Assembly: GCA_013396525.1 (NCBI GenBank) | Contig: VWYX01000866.1 | Location: 62,001 to 126,000, forward strand | DNA: 64,000 nucleotides | Origin: Chaetorhynchus papuensis | Taxonomy: Eukaryota; Chordata; Aves; Passeriformes; Rhipiduridae | Direction: 5' to 3' | Translations under genes and position numbers: made by a program | The notes under the pieces: model-generated | What the model was told of the DNA's origin: nothing | What the model saw: only the letters and a program-made list of their open reading frames with translations | Databases searched by the model: none | Shown here: positions 11,673 to 25,000 of the stretch, piece after piece | Numbering within the stretch: the stretch's first letter is position 1 | Layout of the letters: each line of letters starts with the position of its first letter

Positions 11673-14600
11673 TACATAATACATTGGTAAGTATATAAAT
11701 ATAACTTTAACATAGAAGTTTGTGATTTAGGCCCTCTGATTTGCAGGTGGGACAGGTATGGTGCCACATGAGTTTGATTATTTTGTCTGTACTGTAATAA
11801 AGCAAAACTGGTGTTAGACTTAGGCAACTCATAATCTACAACAAAATGTTTCATTGTTTTTTGGTAAAAAAACTAAAAAGGGGGAGAGAAAGTTCAAGCA
11901 TGGACTGATAATTGAAATAATGTAATTTAATTTTTAGTTTTGATGGGGGGGTGGCGGTTTCCATTACAGTACCACAAAACTACAGGCAGGTTCCTGAGAC
12001 CAGTACCTGATTGGTGAGAAAAAGGCAGTGTCTCCGAGAACTGTTATAACCACCTGTATCAGTAATTCTTTTGGGTGTGTAGAAAAAGCAGAGTAAGAGG
12101 GGAGTCAGGCACATACATACTGTGTGATTACCCACAGGTGGCTGTAGAGTTTGGTGGAGCTGAGTCCTCTGGAGACCCAGGCTGATATCTGTTCATCACA
12201 AAAAATTTGGTCAGGTGAATGCTTTCAAGTTACTGAAGCAATTTGCATTTAACTGTTACTTACAGTGGGTCATTAGCAGATTATCCACAGGGTAGCTTGT
12301 TTTGTTGCCATTATGGCATAATTGAGTCTTTCAGAGGACTTGGGGTCAGTAAGAACACAATATCCCCATGTAAGTTTGGGAAAACACTTTGCTTCTATGA
12401 CATTTTGCATTTTCTGTCCAGAAGACACTGTGAAAAGGAATGTTACTTGCTGTTCCTTTGTTTCTGGAGGATACATGCTAGATTGGGAGTGAGGAACTGA
12501 TTCACCTCTGTTGATGATGATTTTTCTTCATATTAAAACTTGGAATACAAGCATAGTTTTGCATCTCTTAAGACAGCACCTGTGCTGAAGGTACCAAATT
12601 CTAGTGTCTGCGAAGAACAGTCTTACATAAGAGGCTGTAATAGAGATACTTAATACCTTTTTCTATTTTTACTTTTGAAATTTTGCACAGCTCGCACTAA
12701 TCTGAACAGCTATTTTTGGATTATACTGCTTCATGGGTGAGCACCACAAATTCAGTTGTTGGGGTTTTTGTCTAACCTTTTACATGTCTACTATAAGCTT
12801 GAAATTACTATGCTAAGGCTTTCCAATCCTTTTATTTATTGAGAGGAAGGAAACAATGCTTTTCAGGTGCACCCAGGTTTTACAGTGCTTCCTTTAAAAG
12901 TACTTGAGCAATTCTTTTGCTTCTTTTGCTGTAACCAAAACCCCTCCAGTTACTGATTGTCCTTGGCAATTTCAGCTGCTGCCCATTTTCCTGTATCTCA
13001 CTGTTAAGCTTATACTGGGTGTCTGAATGCATTCTGTGATATGCTGGCATTGAGGATCACTCCATTAATACTTCACGTGTGTACCCACAGGGAGTGGCAC
13101 TGCTCTTTCTGAGTTGGGCTTTGTACCACCCCATGATGCTGCTGCTGGGGAGTAAAGAAAACTGAGTTCTGGTGTTGAGCACACTGGTTAAGAACATTGC
13201 TGTAGAGACCTGTATGTGATTGCGTGGTGGGGAAAGAATTAAACAAAAGCTGACTAGCTGTTCTACCCTCCTAAGTCGGATTTACAGGATTTAAGCAAAT
13301 CTGCTGGAATTCCTTGATCTTATTCCTGTACCTTATAGCTTGACTATTATACTAGCTCTGGGTATGATTGTGATTGCTGTTAACTACTCCTTTTAGGCTT
13401 TCACTGTGGAGGTAGCATTAATATTTCATCTGGTCTTGATGAATAGTCATCCTGCTGGTTCAGGAGAAATAGGTTGCATTCCAGAGAGCCAAGAACATTT
13501 TAGAAGATGGCATTTCTTGTTAAGAAGGGTCAATACAGAATAATCTGGCAAAATCAAGGCGGACTCTGTAGAGAATCATAGATGTATTGTAATAGAACTA
13601 TGCATATATCAGAGTGAGAAGGTGACTAATGTTAAATAGTGGATTTAGATATTTACAACTACTTTAAATTTGCCCATACAGGAAAGTTCAGTTTTACATT
13701 ATCTGTAGATACATTACTGGTCTAAACTACTGTAGTTATATTGGTATAATTCCCTTTTGGTCTTCCTCTGACCTTGGAGAGTAGTCATGAGAAGCTTTTA
13801 AGAATCTGAGATCCACCTCTCTCAAGAAATGTCATTACATGTGCCAGAAAAACAGGGTAGTCTTGGTGAGAAGGAAATAGTTCCAGAAGAGAACCTACCA
13901 CAGAGGAGACAACTGCAAAACCCACTATGTCTTTCCAGTTTGTCATTCTTCCAAAAAGTGAATACAGGTTTGGACTTCTATTGCTTTTGGTGTACTAGTC
14001 TGTGTTTCCTTTAAAATTACTTTATCTATTAAATCACTTTATTTAGGAAAACTTTGCCTTGAGAGGGAAGCAACTCAGAAGGTAAAGTGAGAGAAATCCA
14101 GTGCAGGCTTCTGCTAGAGGTGTTAAACCCTGTGTGTCAGAGGCCTAAACAGTGAGTGTCTCATGGGATGGAATTCTGAATGAGCATCAACAACCTCTAC
14201 TAAGGAGCTAATTTCTCTGAATGCTAACAGAATTTGTGTTCCCAGTTCTGGTATATCCTTTCCTTGTGTGTTCACTGGAGTAAGTGTTCTAAATTCTAAC
14301 ACAGTCCCATATTTTTATTTTGTTTTGCTCCTTTGTGCTAGTGCTGCCTGGGCGTTACAGTGTGATGTAAATCTAAGCTATTTATTTCCATCCTCTGTTG
14401 CCCTGATCGTCTGCCTCCCTCACTATGAGGATATAGGAGATTTGCTCCTAATTAACTGAGTGTAATTCTTGGCCAAATCCACTACAGAAACAGCTCCTTT
14501 CTACCACTTAGCGACTCCTGTAAAAGATCCAGCATGTAGTGAAATTTCCTTGCCTTTGATGAGTGACTGAGGATGAGGCAACACAAAACTGTCACATGAA

Positions 14601-15290
14601 GTGAGTAATGGGCAAAAGTGAAGGAAGGAAAAAAAGAGGCTTTTTGTCAAGCCAGTAGATTTTTAGCAGCCTGTTCCTTGTTTTTATGCTGAAGGTGTAT
14701 TTGGAAGTGCTACTCAGCAGACTTGGCCAGAAGTGAGCTCATTTCTTAAGGTGACCTTCATATTTCATGCTGTTGAACACCATGAGTTAATCACTGCAAA
14801 ATCAGAATATAAGTATAGGAAATGCCCATTAAACTGAGCTGGGAAGCAGCAAAAGAAACATGTAAAAAAAAAGATTTCCAAGATTGAACAGCTTCAAACG
14901 AACTGATTGCCTTCTTAGCTTTAATAGTGTTTAAAGCTTGTAGCCTTGAACCCTAATTCATATGAAGGAGCAGCAAGCGGAAAACACTAAAACCCCCCAT
15001 GGGATGGGATTGTTCATGGTAATACAATAATGATTAACCCTCTGGAAAGCATCCTAGCCAATTGAGGGAAAATATAGCCCAAGGTCAAGGAGACACTTGA
15101 TGGCAAGGTTCTCTGGTGGCAGTACCCATGATGGCAAGATACAGGGCTGAAAATTGGGAATGCACACTGGAGAGGGCTGTGCCACCTGTGGGTTTTCCGG
15201 GGGAGATCTGGAAGCTGCTTAACATAAAGTTTTCTGGGTCCCATTTACCTGGGTTCAAATGTGAGGAGAGCTGACCTCGGGAAGCTGCAA
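11673..15290. other. Gene-free DNA between the LTR and the protease promoter
   Basis: No coding exon, RNA gene or further recognisable repeat is visible. The region is AT-rich. A G-run (GGGGGGGTGGCGG) occurs at about 11945-11957. It would contain upstream regulatory DNA of the protease gene, but I see no individual site I can support. Confidence 0.5.
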
Positions 15291-15299
15291 GCTGCTAAT

Positions 15300-15700
15300 C
15301 GAGGAGGCAGCGGTGGGGGGGATAAAGTCCAGATTCCTTCCAAGAAGTCTAATCTCTGGCAAATGTGCGCGCACACGCCGTTGCCTTTCCCAGTTGTTGC
15401 TGGGGGCTTTGCAATAGGACACAGCCCAGGTCCTTGCCGTGCTGCAGCCTCTGTGGTTGGGAAGAGGAGGGAGAGTCAGCTGCGGGAAGGAGGCATTGCA
15501 GGACAGGAGAGGAGCGGGCGGCTGGCCCCGCCGCTGGGCAAAAGGGGCGGGGAGGCGGAGGCTGGCACTGGGAGCAGCGCGTACCTGGAGCACGGGGGAG
15601 GCTGTGGAGAGGAGGCGACAGCGGGGTGAGGAGCGCCCCACCGCCTGTACTCGCCTCCGCCCGTCTTCCCGTGTGCTAGAGAAATTCGGGGGCATGTTCT
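15300..15700 (+). promoter_or_regulatory. PRSS12-like: GC-rich promoter region of the neurotrypsin-like gene
   Basis: A local GC- and CpG-rich stretch begins about 660 bp before the start codon. It contains a GC box, GGGGCGGGG, at 15544-15552 and GGGGAGGCGGAGG-type repeats beside it, and no clear TATA box at a sensible distance. It is the only GC-rich block near the first coding exon, so the transcription start is inferred to lie in or just downstream of it. Large open frames on both strands here are products of GC composition. Confidence 0.55.
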
Positions 15701-15960
15701 GCTCCCTTATTTCTCTCCCCTCTTCTTCCCCTTTCTGAAGAGAAGAATCAAGGAGAAGAGATGGGGAGGAACGGGAAAGTAAAATCCTAAAATGCTGCTG
15801 GGAGCTTTGATCCCTTTCCTCACATCCCTTTCCCTGCGTAGAAATGGAAAAGGCACCCCGCTCCCTCCGGTGCGGAGCGGCTAGCGTGGGAAAGCAGAGC
15901 CTGGCAGCTGAACGAGAATGTGATGCTTGAAGAACCTTCTCCTCACTTTGTACATGAGGG

Positions 15961-16032
15961 ATGGAAATCTCCAAAATACTCGGGCTCCTGGTAGAGCTCT
16001 CAAGTCTGCTATCCTGTCTCAGATGTGTGGAG
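15961..16032 (+). CDS. PRSS12-like: Protease exon 1: start codon and signal peptide
   Basis: ATG at 15961 has G at -3 and +4, and an in-frame TGA lies directly upstream (15955-15957), so no longer N-terminus in this exon is possible. The 24 codons encode a hydrophobic stretch (LGLLVELSSLLSCL) typical of a secretory signal, then a GTAAGA donor in phase 0. The single Glu inside the hydrophobic core is slightly unusual. Exon choice rests on signal character, position just after the GC-rich promoter and phase fit; a different first exon cannot be excluded. Confidence 0.68.
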
Positions 16033-19000
16033 GTAAGAAGAGGTTATTTTTCTATCTGCTCGTAAGAAGTAAAATGGCTCTTTTAATATACTCACTGTAA
16101 GTGGATCTTGTTATTACTTGAATAAGTTTTTTAGAGCATTTAGGCAGCTGTGGTCTCTGGGAAGGACTGGGGACTTGGGGAGAGATCACTGTGCATATGA
16201 AATTCAGAAATAGAAACAAACCAGGAAAGCAGGATGCACGAGGGCTTGCAGATGCTTTGGCTTGGGTTTGCAGCGTTTCTCAGGCACTGCAGTGACCCTG
16301 GCCAGAGAGATCCTTTGTTTCTGTTCTTTGCTGATTGTCTCTCTTGCTGTTGTGGACAGATGATTTATAGCTGCATGGACCTGGGGCAATGCCTGTGGCA
16401 CAGGCTGTTTGCACTGAATTTAATTGGTGATGATGGTCAGACTTGGGGTATTTTGGAAGCTGCTACAGAAACTGGCAGCAACTAATCTTTCATTAGAAGG
16501 GAAACCTATTACTTGGACTGCAGTGCTTTTGTTTATGGTCCAGTTCCAAGAAGAGCGAGTCCAGTCTCTCATATATAGCCTGTTATTAATCCGACCCATC
16601 CCTCTATCACCGGCAGGCTTACGTGTGTCTGCAGGTGAACACTAAAAGCTAGGGGCTGAGGGACCTGGATTGTGGTGCAGTCACAAAAGTACACCTTAGC
16701 TCACTTTCTACTCTATGCAAAGAGCTTTGGGATCTTCAGCTAAGTCCTTCAGCATTGTTGGTCCAGAAACCATTATGTGGGCTTGCAACAGCCTGATACA
16801 TGCAGACAGATGGATTTTTGGCTGAAAAGGGTTTATCTGTGCATCCCTTCCTGCATACGCACCTGAGATCTGATCTGCTACTTCTGAACCATGTCAGGAA
16901 TTCATCTTCCACATGCAGTATCCCATTCTGACTTCTGGAAGGTAAAGCTGGAGCTTGGCCATGGTTGTCAGCACCTGCTGGACAATATTCATAAGCTTGA
17001 TTTGAAAATGATATCTGACATGAGTAGGTGTTGTTCTTGTCAGGTTTCTGTGGGAATTATCTCTGCTTATTCCAGAACTGGATTTGGTTTAGTTCCAAAT
17101 TTAACTTTTCCCCTTTTCCAGGGAGAAGTGAAACTGAGAGAGGCAAAATTACTGCATTTTGAAGAAAACCACAACCATTACTAATAGCTAGTATTCTTTA
17201 GCTGCACATCTCTGCTCTGTGAATTACAACCCCTTGTTCATATAAAAGTATTAGAAGTGTTCATTAAAAATGTTTAGAAAGTAATTAAACTACAAGGAGC
17301 TAGCAGAAGCATGTACAGTTTCTTCTTTTCACTCTGGGTCTGTGAAGGTCTTGCACTTGCTTGCACACCATGTAGTGGTGTTGAGTGGAGATCTCTATCT
17401 CTCAAGTCTGTAGTCAAGTTACAACCACAAAAAGCACCACCTATAAGAAGAAATACAATTTTGGGGCCGATAGGACATTAGAATTCTGAAGACTTTGTTT
17501 CATATTTTTTTGTTTTAGCTATTTAACCCCATTTGGATAATAATACCATAAGCCAGATCATATTTTCAAGTATTAAAAACAAAATCCTCAAAAAGCCATG
17601 TTGGACTTTCTTCCTTGGATGTTTCCCACTTTATATATGGATGTTTATTACCATTATAACAGGTATTCTGGGGGCATCGTCCTGTCACTCGTGTAGGTAA
17701 ATCTCTGCTGCACTGGCTATAGATTACTTGCCCTATAAATAGAGAGAGAATGAATAGTTATTATTTTTCTTACTGATAATAATGATTTTCTTCTAGATTT
17801 TCTTTCCAAAGGCATCTTACTCAGACTTGCAACTCTGTTGGAAAAAACCAAACAGAATCCTGTAATGTAGTGCTTAGATCAAGGGTAAATCTCTGCAGGC
17901 CAGTAATTATTCGTTTTGCTGTTAGTGGACAGAGCTATGGTTGTATTTGAAGAGGAGCAATGGGGAGACCAGGGAAGAGGCTGGTTACTGGGGTGTGTTT
18001 GCCTAAAGCTGAGCTGCTTTTAGGACATGCCCATGTTTATTTCATTGGATAATCATCTCTCTGCTTTTGCTCTGTTTCTTTTCCCAGGCTTTCCTGGGAT
18101 CCAAGCCCAGCGAAAACCATTTGCAGAGTGCAGGTAAGAACAAGAAGTTATTAATTCAGTCATTGGGCAGATTCTTTCCTGCAGTGGTGATCTGAGACCA
18201 TAGGCACGATGAGCCACTGCTACTTGGCCTTCTTCCTTTCTTTCCATCACTTCTTCAATCTTTTCTCTTGCCCCAGTGTCTGTTTATCTCCTTCACCAAC
18301 ATGGCCAGACTATTTCTGTTTCTTCATGTTGACTGCTCCTGCAGCTCCGTGCTCCTCCCACATGTTCTTTTCCTTTAATCTCTTTCTCTGCCTTGGTCTT
18401 TTTTGCATGCTTACCTTTCCTCTGCTCTAATAACTACTGGATTCTCATACACCCCCTCTGAGGGTCCCAGCTGATGCCAAGCACATGGTTTGTTTTCCAG
18501 ACACCAGCTGGCAACTGCTTCTCATTTTTGTACCTTGCATTTAACCTCCAGCTATCACTTATTCCCTCTGCACTTAGCTGGAAGGCAAAAGACATGATGC
18601 AAAGTTTCTTTGCACCCTTGCTCTTTGCCCCATGTGTAGAAGGGTTTTCTGAAAGCGTTGGCTTCTTTTTGCTTACTTAGTGAATAGAGCTATAAATGTT
18701 GTCCCTTTCTCAGTCTACTCTTCCTATCTTATGGACTCTGAAAAGCCCACAGAACCTGGGGTTATTTTTCCACTTTGTTATTTCAGGGTCATGAATGGAG
18801 AGTTTTCTTCTTTTGTTAAAGACCATAATAAATTAATTATTAGGTATTTTTACACTGGATATTTCACATGGGCACTGAAGCATTGGCACCTGCACTTCCA
18901 CCAAAATAAATTCCCTTTCCCTTCCAACACATTGGCCAAGTTCAGATAAGCCAGGTGATCGGCTGATTTGTATAGGGAACATACATACAATGAACTACAG

Positions 19001-22000
19001 TGTCATTTCCCACCTTCCTGCTTTGTACAGTGCTGCTCCAAAGTGAGTACATGTATTGCATGTACAGTAATGGGAACCAGTTCAAATTGTCGTGTTTAGG
19101 CCCTAAGTTAACACTTTTCAAAGGTCTGTCTGGGCGGTTCATTGCTTCAGATCAATTTGTGGTTTAGATAGTGAGTATTATGAACATTCTTTGAGCAGCA
19201 CCTGGAAGAGTGATAGAGTTGGAATCAAGCAAGCAGCAATTGAGACTGCAGACAAGGGGGGGTTTCACATAACCAGCTGGTGTCTCCCATGTTGTCTGAG
19301 CTTCAGTGTGTGATGCCTTAAGTGATGCTAACACTCCCTTCCTGTGCCCAGCGCCCAGCGTGTGTGCTGTGGGACCTCTCGGGTATTACAACGGCTCGCT
19401 GGCGGTCACCGAGGCCGGGGCAGAGTGTCTCAACTGGGCAGAGTTCCCTGATTATGTTCAGCAGTACCCAGACCGTGGCCTGGGGGACCACAACTACTGC
19501 AGGAACCCAGACGGGGGAACGACGCCCTGGTGCTTCTACCGGCTTGTGTCAGGGGCCATCGGCTGGGCCAACTGTGACTGTAACCAAGGTAATGGCTGCG
19601 CTGCCTCAGGGCTTAGGCCAGAAATGTGTGCTGCATAGGCTTGCAAGTGGCAGGTGGAACACCCTGTGAAAGAAGCACAGCACAAGGACTGTTCTGAATT
19701 GTTGAAATAATTAGTACTAGAGGCTAGCCTGTGTGGGAGAAGAACGTCTGTATATAGTAGGGGGTGGATTTAAGCTGCTGTAGCTGTAATGCCTTGTATA
19801 GATGTTTTATTCTCATACAAGGAGATGTCTTTTTTTTTTCTGCTACTAACTTATGCCACTTTGAAAACAGTTTTAGTTATGTGGAAAAGGACCCACTTCT
19901 GCTCCTTTAGGGTCCATATCAGAGCATACCTCATGTAAGTGGAGCAGTTCAAATATAACAAGAAAAAAATCTTCTGTGACAAGGCAGGTCATAGGCTTGT
20001 GTTAAACTCCCTCAGTGCTGGCACAAGGACTGCTGCTTACTTTGAGGCAAGCAAGGAGCTGAGCTCTCTCAATGCACTGGCTGCTGTGCAGCATTCTTGA
20101 AAATGTCCTGTTTGCTGACCTTCCTTGCTTTTCCTGCATTTTGCAGAACAGTTGAAGCGCTAGTTTAATAAATGAATTCACAGTCTTTTCCCTTGCCAGT
20201 GGATGTGCTTTCAAAGATGGCTTCATTAAAGGGAAGGACATAAGTGTAGTGGTACTGTGTGCCTGCACTGAGGTACTACAGACAGGAGTGTCTTTCTGCA
20301 AGTACATAACTGAGTGAGGAGATGTGCTTTCTAAATAGTGGTACGTATTTTTGGTGGGGTGGGAATTGAAAGGGCTAAACACTGGCACTTGCTTTTCTTA
20401 GAGAAATTAAAGAGGATTCACCTGCTGTTACTGAACATCTCACTGTAGCAACAGAGTCATGCAGGTGAAATGGTTGATGGAAATAGATCAGTGGAGTGTC
20501 AGGAGTAATTAGATAGCCTGCCATTTTCATACACCCTTTCAAGATAGCATGTAAAATCATGCCCAGAAGGAGAATCACAGAGCTGGGGCAGAAGCCAAAT
20601 TTCCTGCTAGAGTTACCATGGATGTGAAAAGAGCATAACACCAACCATCCTCCCAAGCAGCCATTGTTGGGACTGGGAAGGTGCCACATCCCACACTCCT
20701 ACATGCACATCACTTTAGTGCCAGCACAGGCAAAACAGGGATGAAAGAAGCCAAGTGCAGTTCAGCTCTTTAGACTTGCTGGTCTAAAATTCCATCAGCA
20801 GATAGCAGCTGGTTTTTGGTTGGTATTTTTTTTCTCTTTTGGAAGGTGCTGTGCGGTTGGCTGAAGACAGTAGTGTGGAGCTGTACTTAAATGGACTCTG
20901 GGGTACCATCTGTGCTGACCACTGGACTGACTGGGATGCCAGTGTTGTCTGCAGGCAACTAGGTCTCAGGTGGGAACCTCAGTCTGGTTGTGAGAGTTAC
21001 ATGCTCGTGTGGCTTTTGAAAGAGCAGCCTCTGTGGTTACAGTCCCTCTGGCACAGTGTGTTGGCTGGTGGAAAGGAGTTTGTTTTGTGGTCTAATTTCC
21101 CTCTTACCAGGGTCCTTTTGTACTGTTTTCTTTCTGTGGTTACACCCAACCCAATTAGCATTTGCAAAGATTTTTTTACAGGATAGTTTCTGTTTCATGC
21201 TCCAGACTGTAAAAAGTGAGCTGTGAGATCACATTCCCTTTTTATGATCATCAGCTGGAGTTACTAAGTGATCTAACAAAAGTTTTAGGAGTATGAACCC
21301 TCTTTGGGTATCTGGGATTTGGACATTCACACTTCCAAGTAGCAAGGAGATAAGGTCCCTAGAGAAGGAAGAAGGTGATTCAGATAGTTTGGTGTTTGAG
21401 TCTGTTAATGGGTTTGTTCATTGCTCTCAAACGAGGGTGCAGTTTCTGACTATACCAACTCCTCTGCAGTAGGCAGGCACACAAAAGGGTTAGGAAGTGC
21501 TCTGTGCTTGCTTGTGCTTTCCCATTAGACGGTAAATGGTCACCCCGTTATGCGCTTCCAATCAACTGGGCACACTGGGATGTGAAATGTCACAACTGGA
21601 CTGGAGAGTCACAACAACTGAGGGAACTTGTAAGTCAAGCCGTGCTGTGGCATTTCATTGCTCTGTTGCATCCTCTGTACCAGTGAGATCGGCACAGCTG
21701 GGAAGAAGAGTCATCCTGGACCGTGGCCTGTTCCCCTGCACCTGCAGTCAGCAAACTGCCATGGGGATGAGGAAGCCCTGCTGCAGTGTGCCTATCAGGA
21801 AGCTGTGTCTGGAGCTTGTAACCAGGGGAGTGCCGTGGTAACTTGTGTTCCTCCAGAAGGTAAATCTCCAGGAAAAGTTTGCTCCCGGTGTCTTCCACCA
21901 CTGTTGCTGATAAGATGTAAAATGTGCAGCTGTGGAGAGAAAATAATTGGAAAATCTTCTTTCACCTGCTATGCAGGTGACTTTCTTCTTTCCATTGGAA

Positions 22001-25000
22001 AATAGTCTCTCTTCCCAATCCCAAATACTCATAATGGGTATACATCTCAATCAAAAGATAGCTGATGCTTATGGCCACATCCCCTTTTTATCAAGCCAGG
22101 TTTTTGTCTGCAGGCAGCAAACTCCTGGTCACCACAGCAGCCAGTTAAAGAGCTGTACTCTGGACCAGAAGTAGCTCACTCTGGGGGCTGCAATCATGGG
22201 TGCTTGTGGGGGGTCTAGAGGGAAGGATGTGGTAAGAGAGCATCCCAAGAGCTCCTCTGGCAAGAGAATGGTTCTACACCCTGAACTGCTGGAAGTGCTT
22301 TGTTTCTGTCTTGTTCTGGTGTGCTCTCTTTCCCTTTCTTGAAGCACAGGTGTAGGTGCCCCACTGCGTATAGTTGGGGGGAAGGAGAGCTTTGAAGGGC
22401 GAGTGGAGGTTTACCATGATGGCAAGTGGGGAACCATCTGTGATGACCAGTGGGATGACCGGGATGCTGAAGTAGTCTGTAGACAGCTGGGACTCAGGTA
22501 ATTTCCCTGCTGTATGTCATGCAATAGCAATAGAAGTAGGTAGAATGAAGAACATGAGAGCATGTCCCTTCACTATATTACAGCCCTTCCTATAGGAGAT
22601 ACACAGAAACCCTGGGAAACATAATTCTGGACTGATCATCCTATGAAGGGATTTTGTACCCCATTCATCAATTTTATGGGTTTGTGCTGTGTAAAAAATA
22701 TTTGGTACATTCCTGTCTAAGGATTGTTTGTGTTTACCCCTGTTCATTATTTTTGCATACATGTCCTAATGCAAATCTTGTTTGCCTCAGTGACAACTTG
22801 TCATGGTGATTTCCATATGTGAACTGCAGTTGCTTACTTGGTTAAGTTTAAACACCTCTAGTTTCACTGGCTGCCCTTATCCTCTTCAGACAGGAAAGCA
22901 AGTGAGAACACCTTATTGTCCTGTGTGCCATTCAGTGCTTAACATGGGAGCTGCTGTATACCGAGCATTCTTGAAAATCACATCAGTACAGGATTATTTA
23001 AAATAGATTATTCAAATTTGAGATTCCCTCAAAATCTGGGAATTTTGCCTGTTATGAGATTATAACTGAGACTGATGTTATGTCACTGTCTGCAGAAGTC
23101 CCCATGTGTCTGAACTGTTCATTTTGTAGTAATGTTTTTGTTAGTTGTTGGAAGGGCTCATTACAAACTTTCCAATACCATATTTCAATTAAGAGTTGGC
23201 AAATAAAAAATACAGATGATCTATGGGAGGACAGTGACCCAACATAGAAAAGTCCCTGTGCAAGGCAGAATCTGAGGACACATGACGGCGGCCTTTCAAA
23301 CTGAGCATACATGTCTGTAATGTTTACAGTGGGACCCCAAAAGCCTTGTCATGGGCTCACTATGGGCAGGGATCTGGCCCAATCCTGCTGGATGAAGTGC
23401 AGTGCTCAGGGAATGAACTCTCCCTTGATCAGTGCAAGAAGAGTGACTGGGGACAGCAAAACTGTGACCACATTGAAGATGCTGGAGTCTCGTGTGACCC
23501 TTTCACAGGTACAGAAGTACTGCTCTGCCAGTCAGATGCGGTCGGTCTTACCCTCACATTACTTGGCTTGCTCAGCAGCTAACCCTCTGGTTCAGGATCC
23601 TGCACAGCTTCCATGCATGGCTCCCACAAGGGCTGCCAGATGGGGAAGCAGAGAGCAAGGGAATGGAGCAGAGGCAGATTTGATGGTGCTCCCACCGTTT
23701 TGCTTAGGTAGTGTGGAAAGGCTGAAGTGAATCCTCCCTTGACAGATGGGCACGTTTGGAAGCAATGAACATTTGTTTCTTGAGTAGCCACAGACATCTG
23801 TGTCTTTTGTTTCTTTCACTCATGGGTGGTACAGAGATCTAGCAATGGAGCACAGGCTGTTGCTTTTCTCCCCTGCTGAGTGCTGCCCTTTCCTTCTGCC
23901 ACCCCTTGCAGAGGGCACGGTCCGGCTGGCTGGCGGCCACAGCCCTGGCGAAGGCAGGGTGGAAGTTTATTACAATGGAGACTGGGGCACAGTGTGCGAT
24001 GATGGCTGGACAGACCTCGGTGCCCAGGTGGTCTGCAGGCAGCTGGGCTTCAGGTAGGACTGAGAGTGTGTGTAGTGTCTGTGCTTGCTAATTTCAAGGA
24101 TTAGATTCCATCACCCTTCACTGGAATAGGCTGGACCTTAATCCTTCAATGCTGTCTTTGTTAGAAGGCTTATTACCATTATACAACTTATTAAGGAAAG
24201 ATTAATAGGTATCCACGTCCTTTCCAAGGGGCAAAAATAAATCTATTATCTCTTGCCTCAGCCTGTGTCGAAAGCAGATGACAGGCTTAATACATGAACC
24301 CCTCAGCGAAGTCAAAAAGTTCTCTTTAATGCTGCTTAAATTTGCAGGTGTCACCTCTGCTCTGTCAGTGAAAGGATATCACCTATCTGTTCCATCACCT
24401 CTATGTATCACCTGCTTCAGTAGTTGAACAAAGACCATCAGGGGAAAAAAAAGAGTAGTAATAGGGATTTTCAGCCCATCGCTGAGCTGTCATCCCTTCA
24501 GGCAGGAGTTTGGGAAAGATTTAAAATCAGGATACTGTAGTTTTTGAGCTAGTAAAGTGGGGTTTTCTGGATTTTTTAAAATACGATTAGGGTCTCCTAA
24601 AATTTCAACTTTATAGACCAAAAAAACACTAAACTAAATTCTTCCCTTTGAGTTCAGCTACATACTGTGTTTGTCATCTCTTTTAGTGCCTAAAAGTTTG
24701 TAGCTTTCCGCAGTTCAATTCCAGGTAGCTGTTTCCTATAAAAAGAAGTAGAATTACTCAAATGTTGACATTTTTGATGCCTTCTCTGCCAGCCCCTCCC
24801 CAGATTGATGTACCTGGTGCATATGGACAAAGCAGCCTCTGCTGGCCCTCTGTGCCTTTGAATGTGGCTTTGTCCAGACACTAGAAAATGGACTGGTCTG
24901 AGCAGACCTCCCTGAATACTGAAGCTGGTGAAATGTGAAGGTGCTTGGCTGCGATCCTGTGTGTCCACTGAGTGGTTTAGGTCAGGAGGCCACCAGTACC

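Noticed and set aside
15255..15974. Minus-strand open frame of 239 codons over the protease promoter
   Set aside because: Length is explained by high GC content; composition is Ser/Arg/Pro-rich low complexity with no motif, and it is antisense to the supported exon 1.
21504..21683. Possible 5' extension of the SRCR1 second-half exon
   Set aside because: The sequence after CCCATTAG is partly open in one frame, but it is not in frame with the SRCR half-domain and contains no SRCR residues. The acceptor at 21683 restores both frame and domain.
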